64,000 nt of DNA, from assembly GCA_031772625.1 (NCBI GenBank), contig CM062813.1:692488420-692552419 (forward strand), given 5' to 3'. The notes under the pieces were generated by a model. It ran no database searches. It worked only from the letters and a program-made list of their open reading frames with translations, and was not told the origin of the DNA. Positions 1-12,443 of the stretch are shown here, in pieces (position 1 is the first letter of the stretch; each line of letters starts with the position of its first letter). The position numbers and the translations under genes were made by a program. The stretch comes from Pinus tabuliformis (taxonomy: Eukaryota; Streptophyta; Pinopsida; Pinales; Pinaceae).

Positions 1-596
1 TCAATGCCGTCCTTCTGCTCCTCTTTCAAAACATTCATTCTAGTAGTTTTCTTCTGCGAACTCCCAATAGCGCCCATGCCATCCTTCTGCTCTTCTCTCA
101 AAACCTTCCTTCTACTACTCTTCTTCTGTGAACTATCAATTCCACTCTCTTGTATACAATAAGTACCAACCTGCTGCAAACATTTGATGTCACCTTGCCT
201 GGTATGCTCTAAACTTCTAATGTCTAAATCATCACGCTTGCTCTGCCCAATACCGCTATTGGGTATGGTTGAAAATTCACCAGGAACGAGTATTTGAATC
301 TTGACCTTATCCCGCTCCAGCGAAACCCATTCATCTTCGCCATCATCATAAACAACAAGATGTAGTTTATTTGTCGGATCATAGCGTTTAAGCAAACCAG
401 TATACCAAGCCTCGTCCATACTCCAATACACCTGAATTCTTCTGTTAATTAACCGAAAAAAATCAGCCTCCCCAACAGATACTTCCTGGAAAGAAACCTC
501 CGGGCTATGGCTCCCAATTTGTTGTCTCCTTTGACGCAATTTTTTCTCCGGAATTGTCCGTTTTTCGCCGGAATCATCCAGTGTCGGTTTAGGCAT
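1..596 (-). CDS. Tudor-domain protein, N-terminal part (runs off the left edge)
   Basis: An uninterrupted minus-strand frame runs from an ATG at 596 to base 1, about 198 codons. An in-frame stop lies upstream at about 645, so this ATG is the likely start. Residues 1-50 are basic and polar. At about residues 52-100 comes a Tudor-like barrel: a short basic strand ending VYW, then DEAWYTG, a Lys-Arg-Tyr-Asp turn, LHLVVYDDGEDEW and SLERDKVKI. Tudor barrels of this type read methylated histone tails and occur in plant MSH6, PDS5-like, Trithorax-like and Enhancer-of-polycomb-like proteins; the WYxG...YDDGxxEW pattern is shared, so I cannot choose among them. A basic 24-residue unit (SSQKK...VLxEEQKDG) is repeated twice at the left edge. 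Base composition is clearly richer in GC than the neighbouring repeat, which fits a real exon. Nuclear location is inferred from the family. Confidence 0.6.
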   Translation of the reverse strand, partial: MPKPTLDDSGEKRTIPEKKLRQRRQQIGSHSPEVSFQEVSVGEADFFRLINRRIQVYWSMDEAWYTGLLKRYDPTNKLHLVVYDDGEDEWVSLERDKVKIQILVPGEFSTIPNSGIGQSKRDDLDIRSLEHTRQGDIKCLQQVGTYCIQESGIDSSQKKSSRRKVLREEQKDGMGAIGSSQKKTTRMNVLKEEQKDGI

Positions 597-2700
597 CCTT
601 CGTCTCTTGGTCGAAGCTCCTCTAGGAAAGGACTTTCCACTCTGCGATTATTTAAAATAATTTATTATAATATTAATTATTTATTTATAAGAAATAGTTT
701 TTAACTATAAAAATTAGTTAATACAACTATTTATTAAATAATTGATTTAAAGTAAATATAAAAATTAATTTAATAATCAAATCAATTTGTTTTATTTTTA
801 TGTCATAAATGTAATTTAAATGCAAAGTTTTTTCAGTCAAATTCAAGTATTATATATATTTTTTGTTTGTTAGTTTATGAGAGTCTTGAGATGATTGTGT
901 TACTAATCATTAAAATCACTTCGTAATTACTAAAGTCTTTCGTATGGTTATATTTTTCTCATAAAATTTCTACTTGGTCATTTTTACACTAGAGCGTGCC
1001 ATAACAAAACACCTTGTCTCTGTCTATTCTAAACTCGTAATCACCAAAGCCTTTGGTATGGTTAGATTTTTCTCATAAAATTTCCCCTGGGTCATTTTTA
1101 CACTATAGAGTACCATAACAAAACACCTTGTCTCTCTATATTCTAAACCCGTGAGCATTTTGATTATTTTATATAATTATAGAGAACAAATATTAGACTA
1201 TCAAATATCAAAATTCATAATAAATAAGATGTTTATTTTGAAATAAAACTTTCAAAATTTTAATTTAATTATCAATAACTATTACCATATAGATAGTAGC
1301 GATTTATACAAAATTATATGTTAAAAAACTTTTTTCACTAACTACATATTTGTCACCGCATTAATTTTCTTTCGATTCATTAACTTTTTTAAAATTAAAT
1401 TAACCCTAAATCTATCTATCACTTAAAAATAATAAAAATAAACCATTAAACATCTATAAAAATTGTCGATCACTTAAAAAATTAATAATAAAAATATACC
1501 AGTAAACATCTACTAAAACATAATAATAAAAATATACCCAACATTTACTAAAATGAATCTAGAAATGTATGCATAGAGTAAAATAATCTTGACGAACCCT
1601 CATAACCGTGTTCAAAGTCATTTAAAATAATAATAATAAAAACATACAATTAAACATCTAGAAAGGTGAATCTATTAATGTATGGATAGGTGAATTATAA
1701 ATGTGTGCATAGGGTAGGGTAGACGCACCCTCACGACCTTGAACGACCTTGTTCCAGGTTTTAGAACTTCACCTGAGAGCATAAAATGCCAAAACTTAAG
1801 TCAACATAAAATTTTAATGGATAGTTTCAAAAACATGTTATTAAGTTTTTAATTAAGATCTAATTTTTAATTGAGGTTTTAAAAGTTTATAGATTTTTTT
1901 TACATAGAAGTTAATAATTTGTTTTTGAAGTGAAATTTTTTCTTTCTATTAATGAGAAATTGTATTTTTAATTGAGGTTTTAAAAGTTTTTAGAGTTTTT
2001 TTTACTAAGTTGCAATTTTTCGAGGTTGTTTTAGAAGTGAAATGAGTAAAAATGTAAAAATGGGCTACACTTTTGAGATAAATGTAGCGATGAAATTTCA
2101 AGTTTTTCTCTTTTATCGAATTGAAACCCTCAAAATTTATATAAGCACTATAAATTTTGATTTGGAGTAAAGAAAAATTATGGAGAATTATGTTGTTGTC
2201 CTAGTAAATTTTTTTTGCAAAAATATTTTCCTTTAAATGAAATGCCTATCTTTGCAAATTTTTATACATCTTGAGAGGTATGCATGTGTTCAGCATAACT
2301 TAGTCTCACACACACACACACATATGAGCATGATTTACAAGTCAAGTTTCGGAAAGGTGTTTTTCAACTATTTAAATAAATTGAAAAACCAAAAGTACCC
2401 TTTTGAAGAGGACTTTTAAACGAAGATAATGGTATTTTTTGAAGTTTTTTTTCGTTATGAATATTTTATGGTATTGATGTTTTACTCAACCTCTTTAAAA
2501 TTGTTAAAAAAAAAAAAACCAAACATTGTATTTAAAAAAATATCATATGAATTTGAAAATGTCAAACTCATATCCCATTGGAAATCCAACTTGATAAACT
2601 CACCCACCTAAGGACAAATTTTGCCCTAAGTCTGCTAAGTACTAAATGGTGTTGCAGAGAACTCTGTGTTGCTGAGAAATCTGCAGAAGAAGAGCTAAGA

Positions 2701-2872
2701 CTCTGTTTTTTAGGCACTCCATACTTAAAACACTTGATCCAACATTTGAAATTCAAAGACTCTGTTTTTTAGGCACTCCATACTTAAAACACTTGATCCA
2801 ACATTTGAAATTCAAAGACTCTGTTTTTTAGGCACTCCATACTTAAAACACTTGATCCAACATTTGAAGTTC
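2701..2872 (+). repeat. 59-bp tandem repeat, three near-identical units
   Basis: Units start at 2701, 2760 and 2819, each opening CTCTGTTTTTTAGGCACTCC. The first two are identical over the unit; the third differs near its end. Copies B (about 32750) and C (about 45750) hold a single unit, so the expansion is local to copy A and recent. Confidence 0.9.
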
Positions 2873-3480
2873 AAATTTCAAATGTGTTTCAGAAACCCTT
2901 AGCTCGATTCAGTGATCATAATTATCTAAAAAGAAATATGAACCCTCTCAATACTTTTCTTTAAGCGAATTATAAAATTTATTTGTTCCACCAATATTTT
3001 TTTATAAATAGTCAAATATATTCTAAACTCTAATTTTCTAAATCTTATTTTATTTTACCAAAAAAATAATTACAATAACATATAGATAACTTTATATAAA
3101 ATATTTTAAATTATAAATTATTTATTGTTTTGATTTTAAAAACAACATATTTTTGTAATTATTCATTATATAATTTTTTGATGTAGAAATAAAAATAAAT
3201 CAAATTATAATAAATAAATAAATAAAACAACAAACTAAATTAAATTAAATTTTATAATATTATTATTTTAAAAATAATTTTAGGATACAAATTTATATAT
3301 ATATTACCCTTGTGTAGAGTGAAGACAAAATTGAGTGCAATCACATTTTACAGGTTAAGAGAGATTTATAACAACAGATGTCATTGCATCCATTACCAAC
3401 TATATTAATTGTAACTTACAACTATTACAACTTGGTTAATTATTATTGCACTCATTTTTTTTTGAACAAGTGGATGTTAC

Positions 3481-3483
<3 letters not shown>

Positions 3484-3518
<35 letters not shown>

Positions 3519-3525
3519 TATATAT

Positions 3526-3566
<41 letters not shown>
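3484..3566. repeat. (TA)n microsatellite
   Basis: This is an AT dinucleotide run of about 83 bp with two GATA interruptions, within copy A. Copies B and C have only short TA runs at the same place (33410 and 46400). Confidence 0.95.
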
Positions 3567-3567
<1 letters not shown>

Positions 3568-4723
3568 CCAACATAATCATGTTTATATATATATTGGACC
3601 AATGTAATCATGTTTATTAACTCTTCAGTGAATTTTATAAAATATACATCTCTAGTATTTTCAAATTCACATTTTTGAGTTACACTTAATAAATAATTAT
3701 AATACTTACTAGAATCAAATTGATAAATTTTCATATGTTTATTCAATTTATTATTTAAATTATATTTATAATAAATTTATTATCTAAATTATAACATTGA
3801 AAATTTAAATCATATTAAAAATAATTTTCAAGTTACTAAATTATAAATATAAGAATATTACAATTTCAATTGCAAGAGGGATATAATCATTTTTCAAATT
3901 TATATATCAAAAGGCTAGAAGTATAATGAGAAATTAATCTGGACCATTGTTAATTCCCTATTCAAATATAATTAGTAATTTATTTATTTCTTTTTAACTA
4001 TCAAATACTTACAATTTTAAAGTTTGCATATCATTATTGATATTTCCATAAATTTTAAAATTTCTATTTTTAAGAGCCTCAACAGTCCCATCTAGAGCTT
4101 AAAAATTGCTCAATGGAGCATCATTTTTTCACCAAAATGTGACCTTGTTTCACTTAAAAAAGTATTACCCAGCGCCATACTATCGACCAAATATCATCCA
4201 TGAGAAATGGAAAACTTAAAGTTAATAAATTTATCATAAAAAAATTATTAAATAATATAATTACTTAGCTTTTTTTTTATGTTATATCTTTTATTTGTTT
4301 TATTTTAAAATTTATAAATACATTTGCATGATATGAAAGCACCCAAAAATCATTATTTTAAAAATTACTCTTAGAAAAATATTTGAAGACTAGTGAATAT
4401 ATATATGATCTATCTATTTTATTTAATGTAAATTAATATATATATTCATTTTAATTTACTAAAGTGTTCAGAAAAATTAAATTTTCTAAGAATTTAAATT
4501 ATTTTTTAAATGTAAAATTTGAAAATTAATTTATACTTTGAAAAAAATGATAACTCTATACTCATGATACGTTTAAAAAAAAATATCACCAAAATAATTT
4601 TCTCAAACTTATAACTTTAAAATTATAATGAAATACTTTGCTTTAATGAAAATTTGATGTGTGATGAATTGATTTGAAAGAAAACTGCTCTGCAACCCCA
4701 ATGGTCAGGTGGTCATGAGTTAG

Positions 4724-6238
4724 GTGGCACAGGGAAAAACCAAAGACTGCAACAAGCGACAAACACATAAACCAAGAACCAGAAGAAATCACAGAGGAGG
4801 AGAGGAGGGGAGAGATCCCCTCTTATCGAGACGCGACGACAAGAGAAGGCCAGAACACCAGCAAACAGGTGGAAGAAACAAGAAAACCGGGACCTGTCCT
4901 TGGAGCATGATGGCAAACAGGAAGCAGAGGCAAGTGTTTACCATGTGCAATGGAGAAACCAAGATTCATAATCCTGATGAACAAACTGGAGCGATACAGA
5001 AGCTGCATGAAAGACCATGCGCTAATTTGCAAGTTCATCAAAGTATGGCCAACGGAAAAGGATCTCACCAAATGGATCTAGCAAAAATGGCAACCTCGTG
5101 GCCATATTGAGCTAAAGTTGGGAGCAAGAGGCTTCTTCATGGTAATCTTCTCGAACCTGCAAGATAAAGAAAAGGTGTTTGAAAATGGTCCTTACTTTCA
5201 TTATGAACTATTTATGAGATACTGGGAATAATGTTATAACCCCGATACGGAAAAATTCTTGGCAGCCTCGGTATGGGTGAGGTTATTCGGGCTACCAATG
5301 CAATTCTGGGATCTGGAGATCCTACAGGGTATAGGAAACACAATAGGAAGTTTTGTTAAAATAGCTGAAACTACAAAAAAGGGAAGATACACCTCATATG
5401 TTAGAATTTGTGTTTACATAAATATAGCTAACCCTATTCCAGATACAGTCAAGCTAGAGTATCATGAGGAGGTATGGCAGCAAACCCTCGACTATGAGCG
5501 CATTCCATTCAGATGCAAAATATGTCATGAGTATGGATATCTGTTCAAGGAATGCCCACTCAATACAGAAAAAGAGGAGCGAAGGAACAAACAACAGAGA
5601 AAAAATCAAGAAGACAATGAAGGGTTTCAAGAATTAAAAAGAAAAAGAAGACACACAAGAGAGAACAACAAACCCAACCAAGTAATACAAACAACTTTGA
5701 AATCCTACAAGAAGAAGAAGAAGAAAACAACAAGACCCAAATAATGGACTATCAGGGAGAAAAAGGAAAGGAAAGCAGCACAAGCCAAGGAAAATCACAT
5801 ACCAAGAGGAAGGCACAAAGTGAACCAACATAGAAGGAGGAAAAGGAAGCGAGGGAGAAGATGGACAACATAGTAATGGAAATTGACACAAGCAGAGGAG
5901 AAGAACTAAGCTCAAAAGAAGAAGTATTGCGGAAACTACTAGATGAATGGAGACACCTGGATGAAAGATTCATTCCAGAAGAGCAAAAAATATTATACAG
6001 AGAAACTTTTCAACAGTACCAAGTGAAACAGGGACAGGGAAAGATGGAAATGGTAGAACAACTAGGCCTTCAACAGGATAATACTCAAGACCATCAAAGC
6101 AAAGCAAAAGGCAGGAAGAAAAGAGGTCGGAGAAATCTACAAGAATCGATACAGATCATGGGAGAAATGTTAGTGAACATCGGGAGAGTAGTTCCGCTCT
6201 CGGCGGTATTCCACCAGACAAGCCAAGCACCCCAATGA
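4724..6238 (+). pseudogene. LINE ORF1: nucleic-acid-binding protein with DUF4283 and zinc knuckle
   Basis: Broken frames together show the plant LINE ORF1 layout. A DUF4283-like region lies at about 5095-5440 (LKLGARGFFMVIFSN, ENGPYFHYELF, then VWVRLFGLPMQFWD). A zinc knuckle lies at about 5510-5560, followed by a Lys/Glu-rich tail. The knuckle reads CKICHEYGYLFKEC, where the CX2CX4HX4C pattern expects His at the second Tyr; TAT for CAT is a C-to-T change. A Trp-Glu-stop interrupts at about 5230 and the main open piece ends at 5744. A downstream piece (5861-6238) is rich in Glu/Gln and may be the C-terminal tail. In the family this protein coats the element RNA. ORF2 starts where this piece ends. 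Confidence 0.75.
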
Positions 6239-9200
6239 TAATCACATCCTGGAATATAAGAGGCCTTAATAGTAAAGGCAAACATAGACACTTAGCGGAA
6301 AGGCTAAGAAAAGAAAAACCCCAACTAATGTTGTTACAGGAAACAAAAATCTCAGGAAGGAAAATGGAGGAAATCCTAAACAAAATAAAACCGAAATATG
6401 AATGTATGACCATAGATGCAAAAGGCAGTGCGGGAGGCATAGCAATACTATGGAACCCTACAGAAATCATAGCAGATTACTGGATAGGCATGAAAAGAAT
6501 ACTCACGGGGAAGTTCCGGTTAATCGGAAATAGAGAATGGTTTCTAGTTTTGGCAGTATACGGCCCTCATACACGAGTGGAAAGAGGAAGCTTTCTCCTC
6601 CAACTTTAGAAGCTAGGAAACCTACACGAAAAAAATTGGGGTTGATAGCAGGAGACTTCAACATGACAACATCAAAAGATGAGAAGAAAGGTGGACTGAA
6701 AAGAGAAGATCCAGAGATGGAGAGGTTTAGGGACCTTCAAGCATAACTGAAAATGGTAGATATCCCAACCATAAATGGAAAATACACATGGAACAATCGA
6801 AGAGGAGGGAGCAGACAAATAGCATCCAGGCTAGTCAGATTCCTAGTAATAAAAAACTTCATTAGAAATGATATCTTCTACGAAGCAACAATCCTCCCGT
6901 GTTTAGGGTCAAATCACTGGCCCATTAAATTAGAAATAGTTATGAATCAGCAGAACCAAAATGGACCCTTTAGGTTTGAGGCATTCTGGTTGAGAGAACC
7001 CACCTTCATAGATAAAATGAAGAATTGGTGGAAGGAGACTGAGACTGGGATGGAAGGAAGAAACAAAATGCACCCCCTCTAAATCGGATTAAAAGACTTA
7101 AAAGGAAGGATAAAGAAGTGGAACATAGAAGAATTTGGAAATATTCAAAAGGAACAAGAAACGCTCCAAATAAAGATGAAACGAATACAATAGAAAATCA
7201 TAGATGAAGGAAGAAATGAAGAGCTGGTAGAAGAAGAAGGACTAGTGATAAATAAACTGGAAGAAAGAAGAAAACAAGAGTAAATCTTATGGAAATAAAA
7301 ATCGAGAATCCAATGGTTAAAAGAAAGAGAAAGAAACACGAAATTCTTCCATAAGGCAATGGTACATCACCGACAGAAAAATAGAATATTCTCCTTAAGG
7401 GACCACCAAGGCAACAGGCTAACACAGAAAGTTGAAATGGAGAATCTGTTGATACAAAATTTTAAAGAGCCCCTAACAGAACCCAATATCAGAAGGGAGG
7501 ACGACATTGATAAAATTAGTCAACATATCCCTAAAATAGTGACTAGAGATCAGAACTTGGCTCTCCTAAGGGTCATAACGAAAGCGGAGGTGGAGGAGGT
7601 AATAAAAAAGATGGCAAAGAATAAAGCACCTGGGCCTGATGGATTCACTTCAGAATTTTATCAAGCCACATGGAACTTCATGAGCCAAGATATAGTGAAT
7701 GTAGTAGAAGAGTCTCGATGCACCAAAAGAATGCATCCGACCTTGAATGCTACATTCCTAGCCCTGATACCAAAGATAGAGAACTCAGAAGAACCACAAG
7801 GATTCCGACCTATAGCGCTCTGCAACATTATATACAAAATACTAGCTACAATCATGGTGAATAAACTAAAACCAATATTACCAGAGTTGATATCCCAGGA
7901 GCAGACGGGGTTTGTCAAAGGCAAACAAATAATAGATGGCATAGTGGTAGCACAAGAAGCAATTCACTCACTGAAAAATTCAAAAACCAAAGGGATGCTG
8001 ATAAAATTAGACCTAGCCAAAGCTTATGATAGACTTAATTGGGGATACCTCCAACAAATTCTAAAGGCATACGACTTTAACAACAGGTGAATAAACTAGG
8101 TAATGTCAATGATAACTACGCCAATTATGTCAGTACTACTAAATAGGTCACCAATAGAAGCCTTCAATCCATCCAGAGGGCTCAGGCAGGGCGACCCGAT
8201 ATCCCCATTCTTGTTTATCCTCACAGCGGATGGACTAGGAAGATTGATAAAAGCTAAAGTTAATAGCGAACAACTGAAGGGATTAAGACTTTGGGGAAAT
8301 GACCTACCTCTAACCCACCAACAATTTGTTGATGATGTTATGTTATATGGATAGGCAACACTCAAAGAAGCAAAAAAAATAATGGAAATTCTCACAGACT
8401 TCACAGGGGCCTCTGGGACAGAGATAAGCAAAGAGAAATCGAAAATTTATTTCTTCAATACCCAAGATTCTTCCCAAGCCTTCCTGGAAAGAACCATGGG
8501 ATTCAGAGTTGGGAATTTCCCTACTAAGTACTTAGGCATCCTGCTAAATGACAAGAAAAACAAAGTTACTAATTGGGGTAACCTGATGGGTAAGATTCAA
8601 CGGAGAATGAAAAACTGGACATTCAGGGCGCTAAATATCCTGAGTCACATAATCCTGCTAAAATCGGTGCTCCAATCCATACCGATCTATCAACTTACCA
8701 GCCAAGCCACACCTAAAACAATCTGCCAAAAAATGGTAGATATGTTTAAAAAATTCCTATGGCAAGGGTCAAGTAAGATAATAAAAAATGGGCGCTTCTA
8801 TCTTGGAGTTGGCTAAGTAAATCCCTAAAAGAAGGAGGATTAGGCCTGAGAGACCCATACATCCTGAACCAGGTAATGGGGGCAAAGTTGTGGTGGCGAT
8901 GGACACAGGGAGGGGACGACCTGTGGAAAAAACTATGGGAGAGAAAATATGAGATGCCCAGATCTCCAGAAGGAAAGCTGAGAAGTCAAACTGAGAAGAA
9001 AGGCTCTGCAATCTGGAATTTGGCAAGTGCCAATAGGGATCTGATCAGGGAGCACAGCTTCTGGGAAGTAAGAGGAGGGGATAAAGCCAATTTCTGGGAA
9101 GAAGTGTGGCAACAGAGAGAAAAACTCAACAACCAGCCGCTACTCCAAGAGATCCACCAGTTCACTAGCCTAAATGAGGGAGATATAATACGAAACTACT

Positions 9201-10639
9201 AAAGCCCAGAATCTTATGGGTATTGGAGAAAGTGGAAACAAAAGGAAAACTGGCCAGAAGCACCTATAAGAGCCCACTGGGAAATATATGACAAGGAAAT
9301 TAACGATCAAAGAATGGATGGACGCTCTAAGATGGGGACATAGAATCAAAGGTATGTTCACAATAGCAGAAGGATACCATCTAAAAGCAGGATACAACAG
9401 ACACCCAGAAACAAAAAAATGGGAAAGCATATGGAAAACAAAAACATGGCTGAAGGTAGCATTCTTTACCTAGATCATGAGCCACGAGAAAGCACTAACA
9501 TGGGACCAACTGAGGAAAAAAGGAACGAAGGGGCATCGAGATGCGCCCTCTGCAGAGAATAGGAAGAGACCATGGAGCATTTAACCAACGCTTGCAAAGT
9601 TAGCAGCAACCTGTGGAGACAACATCAACAACTTTTTGAAATCAGTGACAGAGATATAAACAGCATGAAAACAACGATAGAGAACTAGAGGAATAAACCT
9701 TACCAGAATACGATCCTGAATAGGGCATGGAGACTCTCGATAGGATTCATTCTGTGGAATATCTGGAAAGAGCGAAACCGCCTGATTTTCAAGGAGGATG
9801 GTAGAGAAAATATAGAGATATGGAACCAAATCATACAGAATATCAAAGAGACCATTCTCATAAAGAGGTGGTACAAGGAGGATTGGAAAACTGACCCAAC
9901 AGAAACAAGAATAATGACACGCCTGCAACTAAAGCCAAGTATGACGCACAAGACAGCAAGGAAACACCAAAATAATGAGGTGGAGGAGGTCAATCACTAC
10001 ATAAATCCTCAACAAGGGTTTATTAAGTTGAATTTCGACGGGGCTGCGAAAGGAAACCCAAATGAGGCAAGGACTGGCGAAGTATTCAGAGACGAAAGGG
10101 GAAGGACACTTAGAATCTACGCAATGGACAGCGACAACGCTACAAACAACGAAGCAGAGCTCCATGCATTGAAAAAAGGGCTGGAAATTTCCATAAGGGA
10201 GGAATACCAAATTCTACAGGCCGAAGGAGATGCGAAAATGGTAGTGGATATAGTCAAACAACTACAGCAAGGAACCCAAGCAGAGAAAATTAGCCATACC
10301 TAGAGAACCGCCTAGTTGGTGCATGAGATAAGTAAACTCATAAGAAAGGTAGCCTACATGCTTCCCACCCATGTGAGAAGGAAGGACAATGAACCAACAG
10401 ACAACCTGGAAAATTGGGGGTGCAGGAATGGTGGAAGAACTCTGGATGCAAGTGAGGCCGAGCTAGTCCAGATGGAGGAGATGGCAAACTTAGTGCAACT
10501 CCTTGCACAAGACAAAGGAGGAGAGAGGAACCCCAGATCAGGGAACATCATAGAAAATCTAGAGAGACCGGGGAGACACAGCCAAGAAGGGGAAGGAAGA
10601 GGACAGGTGGGGAAAGGACAAAAGCAGAGAATGAAGTGA
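6235..10639 (+). pseudogene. LINE ORF2: endonuclease, reverse transcriptase and RNase H
   Basis: The start is the ATG at 6235, giving MIITSWNIRGLNSKGK, the standard opening of an APE-type endonuclease; QETKISG and GDFN motifs follow (about 6320-6660). The RT spans about 7560-8810 with NKAPGPDGFT, FRPIALCN, LDLAKAYDRLNW, GLRQGDPISPFLF and the catalytic FVDD box at about 8325. A Cys/His motif (CALCRE...EHLTNAC) sits at about 9540-9600, and an RNase H domain at about 10010-10420 (NFDGAAKGNP, EAELHA, GDAKMVV, HVRRKDN). A basic tail ends at 10639. There are at least ten in-frame stops and some frame changes; TGA 8088-8090 and TAG 8097-8099 sit where Trp is expected, and TAG 8352-8354 follows the FVDD box. 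Confidence 0.85.
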
Positions 10640-12443
10640 GTAGACAGGCAATTTGGCGAGTGACGGAGCAGGGCAGAGAAGGTACAACCCCGAGAGTATG
10701 AGGGCGGTGATGGAAGAGAACGACAGAGAGGAGGGCAGGGCAGAGAGTAGGAGGGCGGGCAGAAGAATGATAACAAGTGGCAGGACAAGGACAACAGGAA
10801 CATGGCAAGAGCAGCCGGGAGAAAGTGCAGATTAATGAGAGGAGATGGCAGTAAGGACAGAAGGGCAGCATCCCGAGATGAGGGTGTAGGGATCCGTGCA
10901 TGTAATAATGCCAGACAGGTGGCAGTAAAGGCAAGGGACCGGAGGGAGAGAGGAATAAAACTTAACGAAAATAAGAATATAGCAAAATGCATGCAGACGA
11001 AGATGAGAAAAGCTGGCGAGAGGGAAGGTGGCTGAAGAGCGAAGACGTAGACGGCAGACGAAAGAGGCAACAAATCGACAAGTTGGTATGTAGTCCTTTC
11101 GCTCCACATCCCTGCTAGGCTCAGAATTATTTTCAGTAGGAAAATAGGAAGTCTGAAATGGAACATGCATAAGACTGTAAAAAAGGATAACAGAACCTCC
11201 CGCGACAATGGTAAAACCAATTTCACAGTGCATTTGAATTTCCAGGGCAGGGAGATCGAGAGGGAGGGTCTCGCACCCAGGAAGGGAGAGGGCCATCCTG
11301 TGATAGAAGCCTGTAGTATTCCCCGATAGAACATGACCCTAGCCAGCCCTGTAGGAATTGATGGGAGCGAGCCAGTAGGATAAATGGAAGAAACTTGGGG
11401 GGAAAAAACCCCAAGGATTATAGTGAACTAGGAAATCAAGCAACCTTAGGGGTAGGGAAGTAGAGTCGGCTCCAGGAGGAAACCTGTCGACAAGCCAGGG
11501 AGACCCTGGGAAAGGTGGAACAAAAATTCGACCTCATTCGAAGAGGAACCCATGAGGATGACCAAAATAGTAAGGTCGGGCGCAGACTGCTACCACGGGA
11601 GGAAAATAGGAAGAAACCCAAGAAAACACCAAACCCTTACCAAAAAAAGGACTGGCTCTAAACCTAATTTGACTAAAACCCTGAAGGTATCAAACACTAG
11701 AAAGGGAAAGAAAACGAGCAATTGGGAAATCGTTTGGATTCAATATTATAACTCTGATAAATGCAACGATTTTGTGATAGGTATTTTAACATACCGGGAA
11801 AAGTACAGTGAGCAGAACAGAGAACACCAGGAAGAAGATAGTTGCAAACAGGCAGGGAGCAATATGGCCCCCAGGAGAGGAAAGAGAGAAACCAAGACGG
11901 AAGAAGGAACAAGTGGGCCGACCAGGAAAAGAGGAAGGAAGCTAGACAGTGAACATATGAAGACAATTATTGATGCTTACATGGCAGGGAATTCGCCGGA
12001 CATTAGAGCCCAAATTGTGAGTTGGGAGAGGGAACTGAATGATAGTATCAAGCACCGGGACATCCCCATGGAGGAGTGGGAAATCATGGTGCCTGATCCC
12101 GAGAATTCTCGTGGAAGGCATTCCCTATTCAAGCAAACCATACAACAGTACTTGGTAATGAAGAACGTGGTGGCACGGGCCATGACCCTACATTGAGAGC
12201 AAACGGCGGGTGACGGAGCAGAGGCACAGGAGAAAAACAAGGAAAAGGACCCAGTCAGGGTGAAATTACTCAGGGAGATAGCGACAATTCAGATACAGAC
12301 CTACAGAAATAACCTGGCCCTAGGAAGAATTGAACAGACTCTTAAAGCGCTGAAGTGGAGAATTGAGCAGAGGAGCGAGATGCCAGGCTCCAGTGCCAAG
12401 GCGCCAGCCCCAGTAATATCATCGAATGAAGATTGACGCAGTG
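10640..12443 (+). other. LINE 3' region with an extra ORF (11552-12196, extending to about 12435)
   Basis: The first 400 bp are strongly purine-rich on the plus strand. An ORF at 11552-12196 has its more protein-like part from the ATG at 11864: a basic start (MAPRRGKRE), RKRGRKLD, then a helical stretch (HMKTIIDAYMAG, WERELNDSI, SLFKQTIQQYLVMK). After a stop at 12194-12196 the same frame continues open to about 12435 with a coiled-coil-like Gln/Ile/Leu segment. The QTIQQY stretch loosely resembles ETFQQY in the Glu/Gln-rich piece at about 6005, so it may be a duplicated ORF1 tail or a third ORF. No function can be assigned. The region lies inside the LINE target duplication and so moved with it. 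Confidence 0.5.

Larger units (their letters stand above)
646..4635 (+). repeat. AT-rich intergenic repeat, copy A, first segment
   Basis: There is no coding potential. The sequence matches 27690-34970 (copy B) and, from about 1430 on, 44490-47500 (copy C) along its length. Shared landmarks include the CACCTTGTCTCT motif (1010, 1120; 28155, 28250, 28360), GAGGTATGCATGTGTTCA (about 2274, 32330, 45391) and a run beginning GACAAAATTGAGTGCAATC. The segment ends at the LINE insertion point and the match resumes at 17241. The nature of the parent repeat is unknown; I see no LTR or terminal inverted repeat bounding it. Confidence 0.75.

Noticed and set aside
3477-3746. 89-codon minus-strand frame rich in Tyr-Ile repeats
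   Set aside because: It is the translation of the (TA)n microsatellite; the rest matches non-coding repeat present in other copies.
10354-11334. 326-codon minus-strand open frame
   Set aside because: It is antisense to the LINE ORF2 tail and purine-rich 3' region; its Leu/Ser/Pro-rich product is what a C/T-rich strand gives by chance and no domain is visible.
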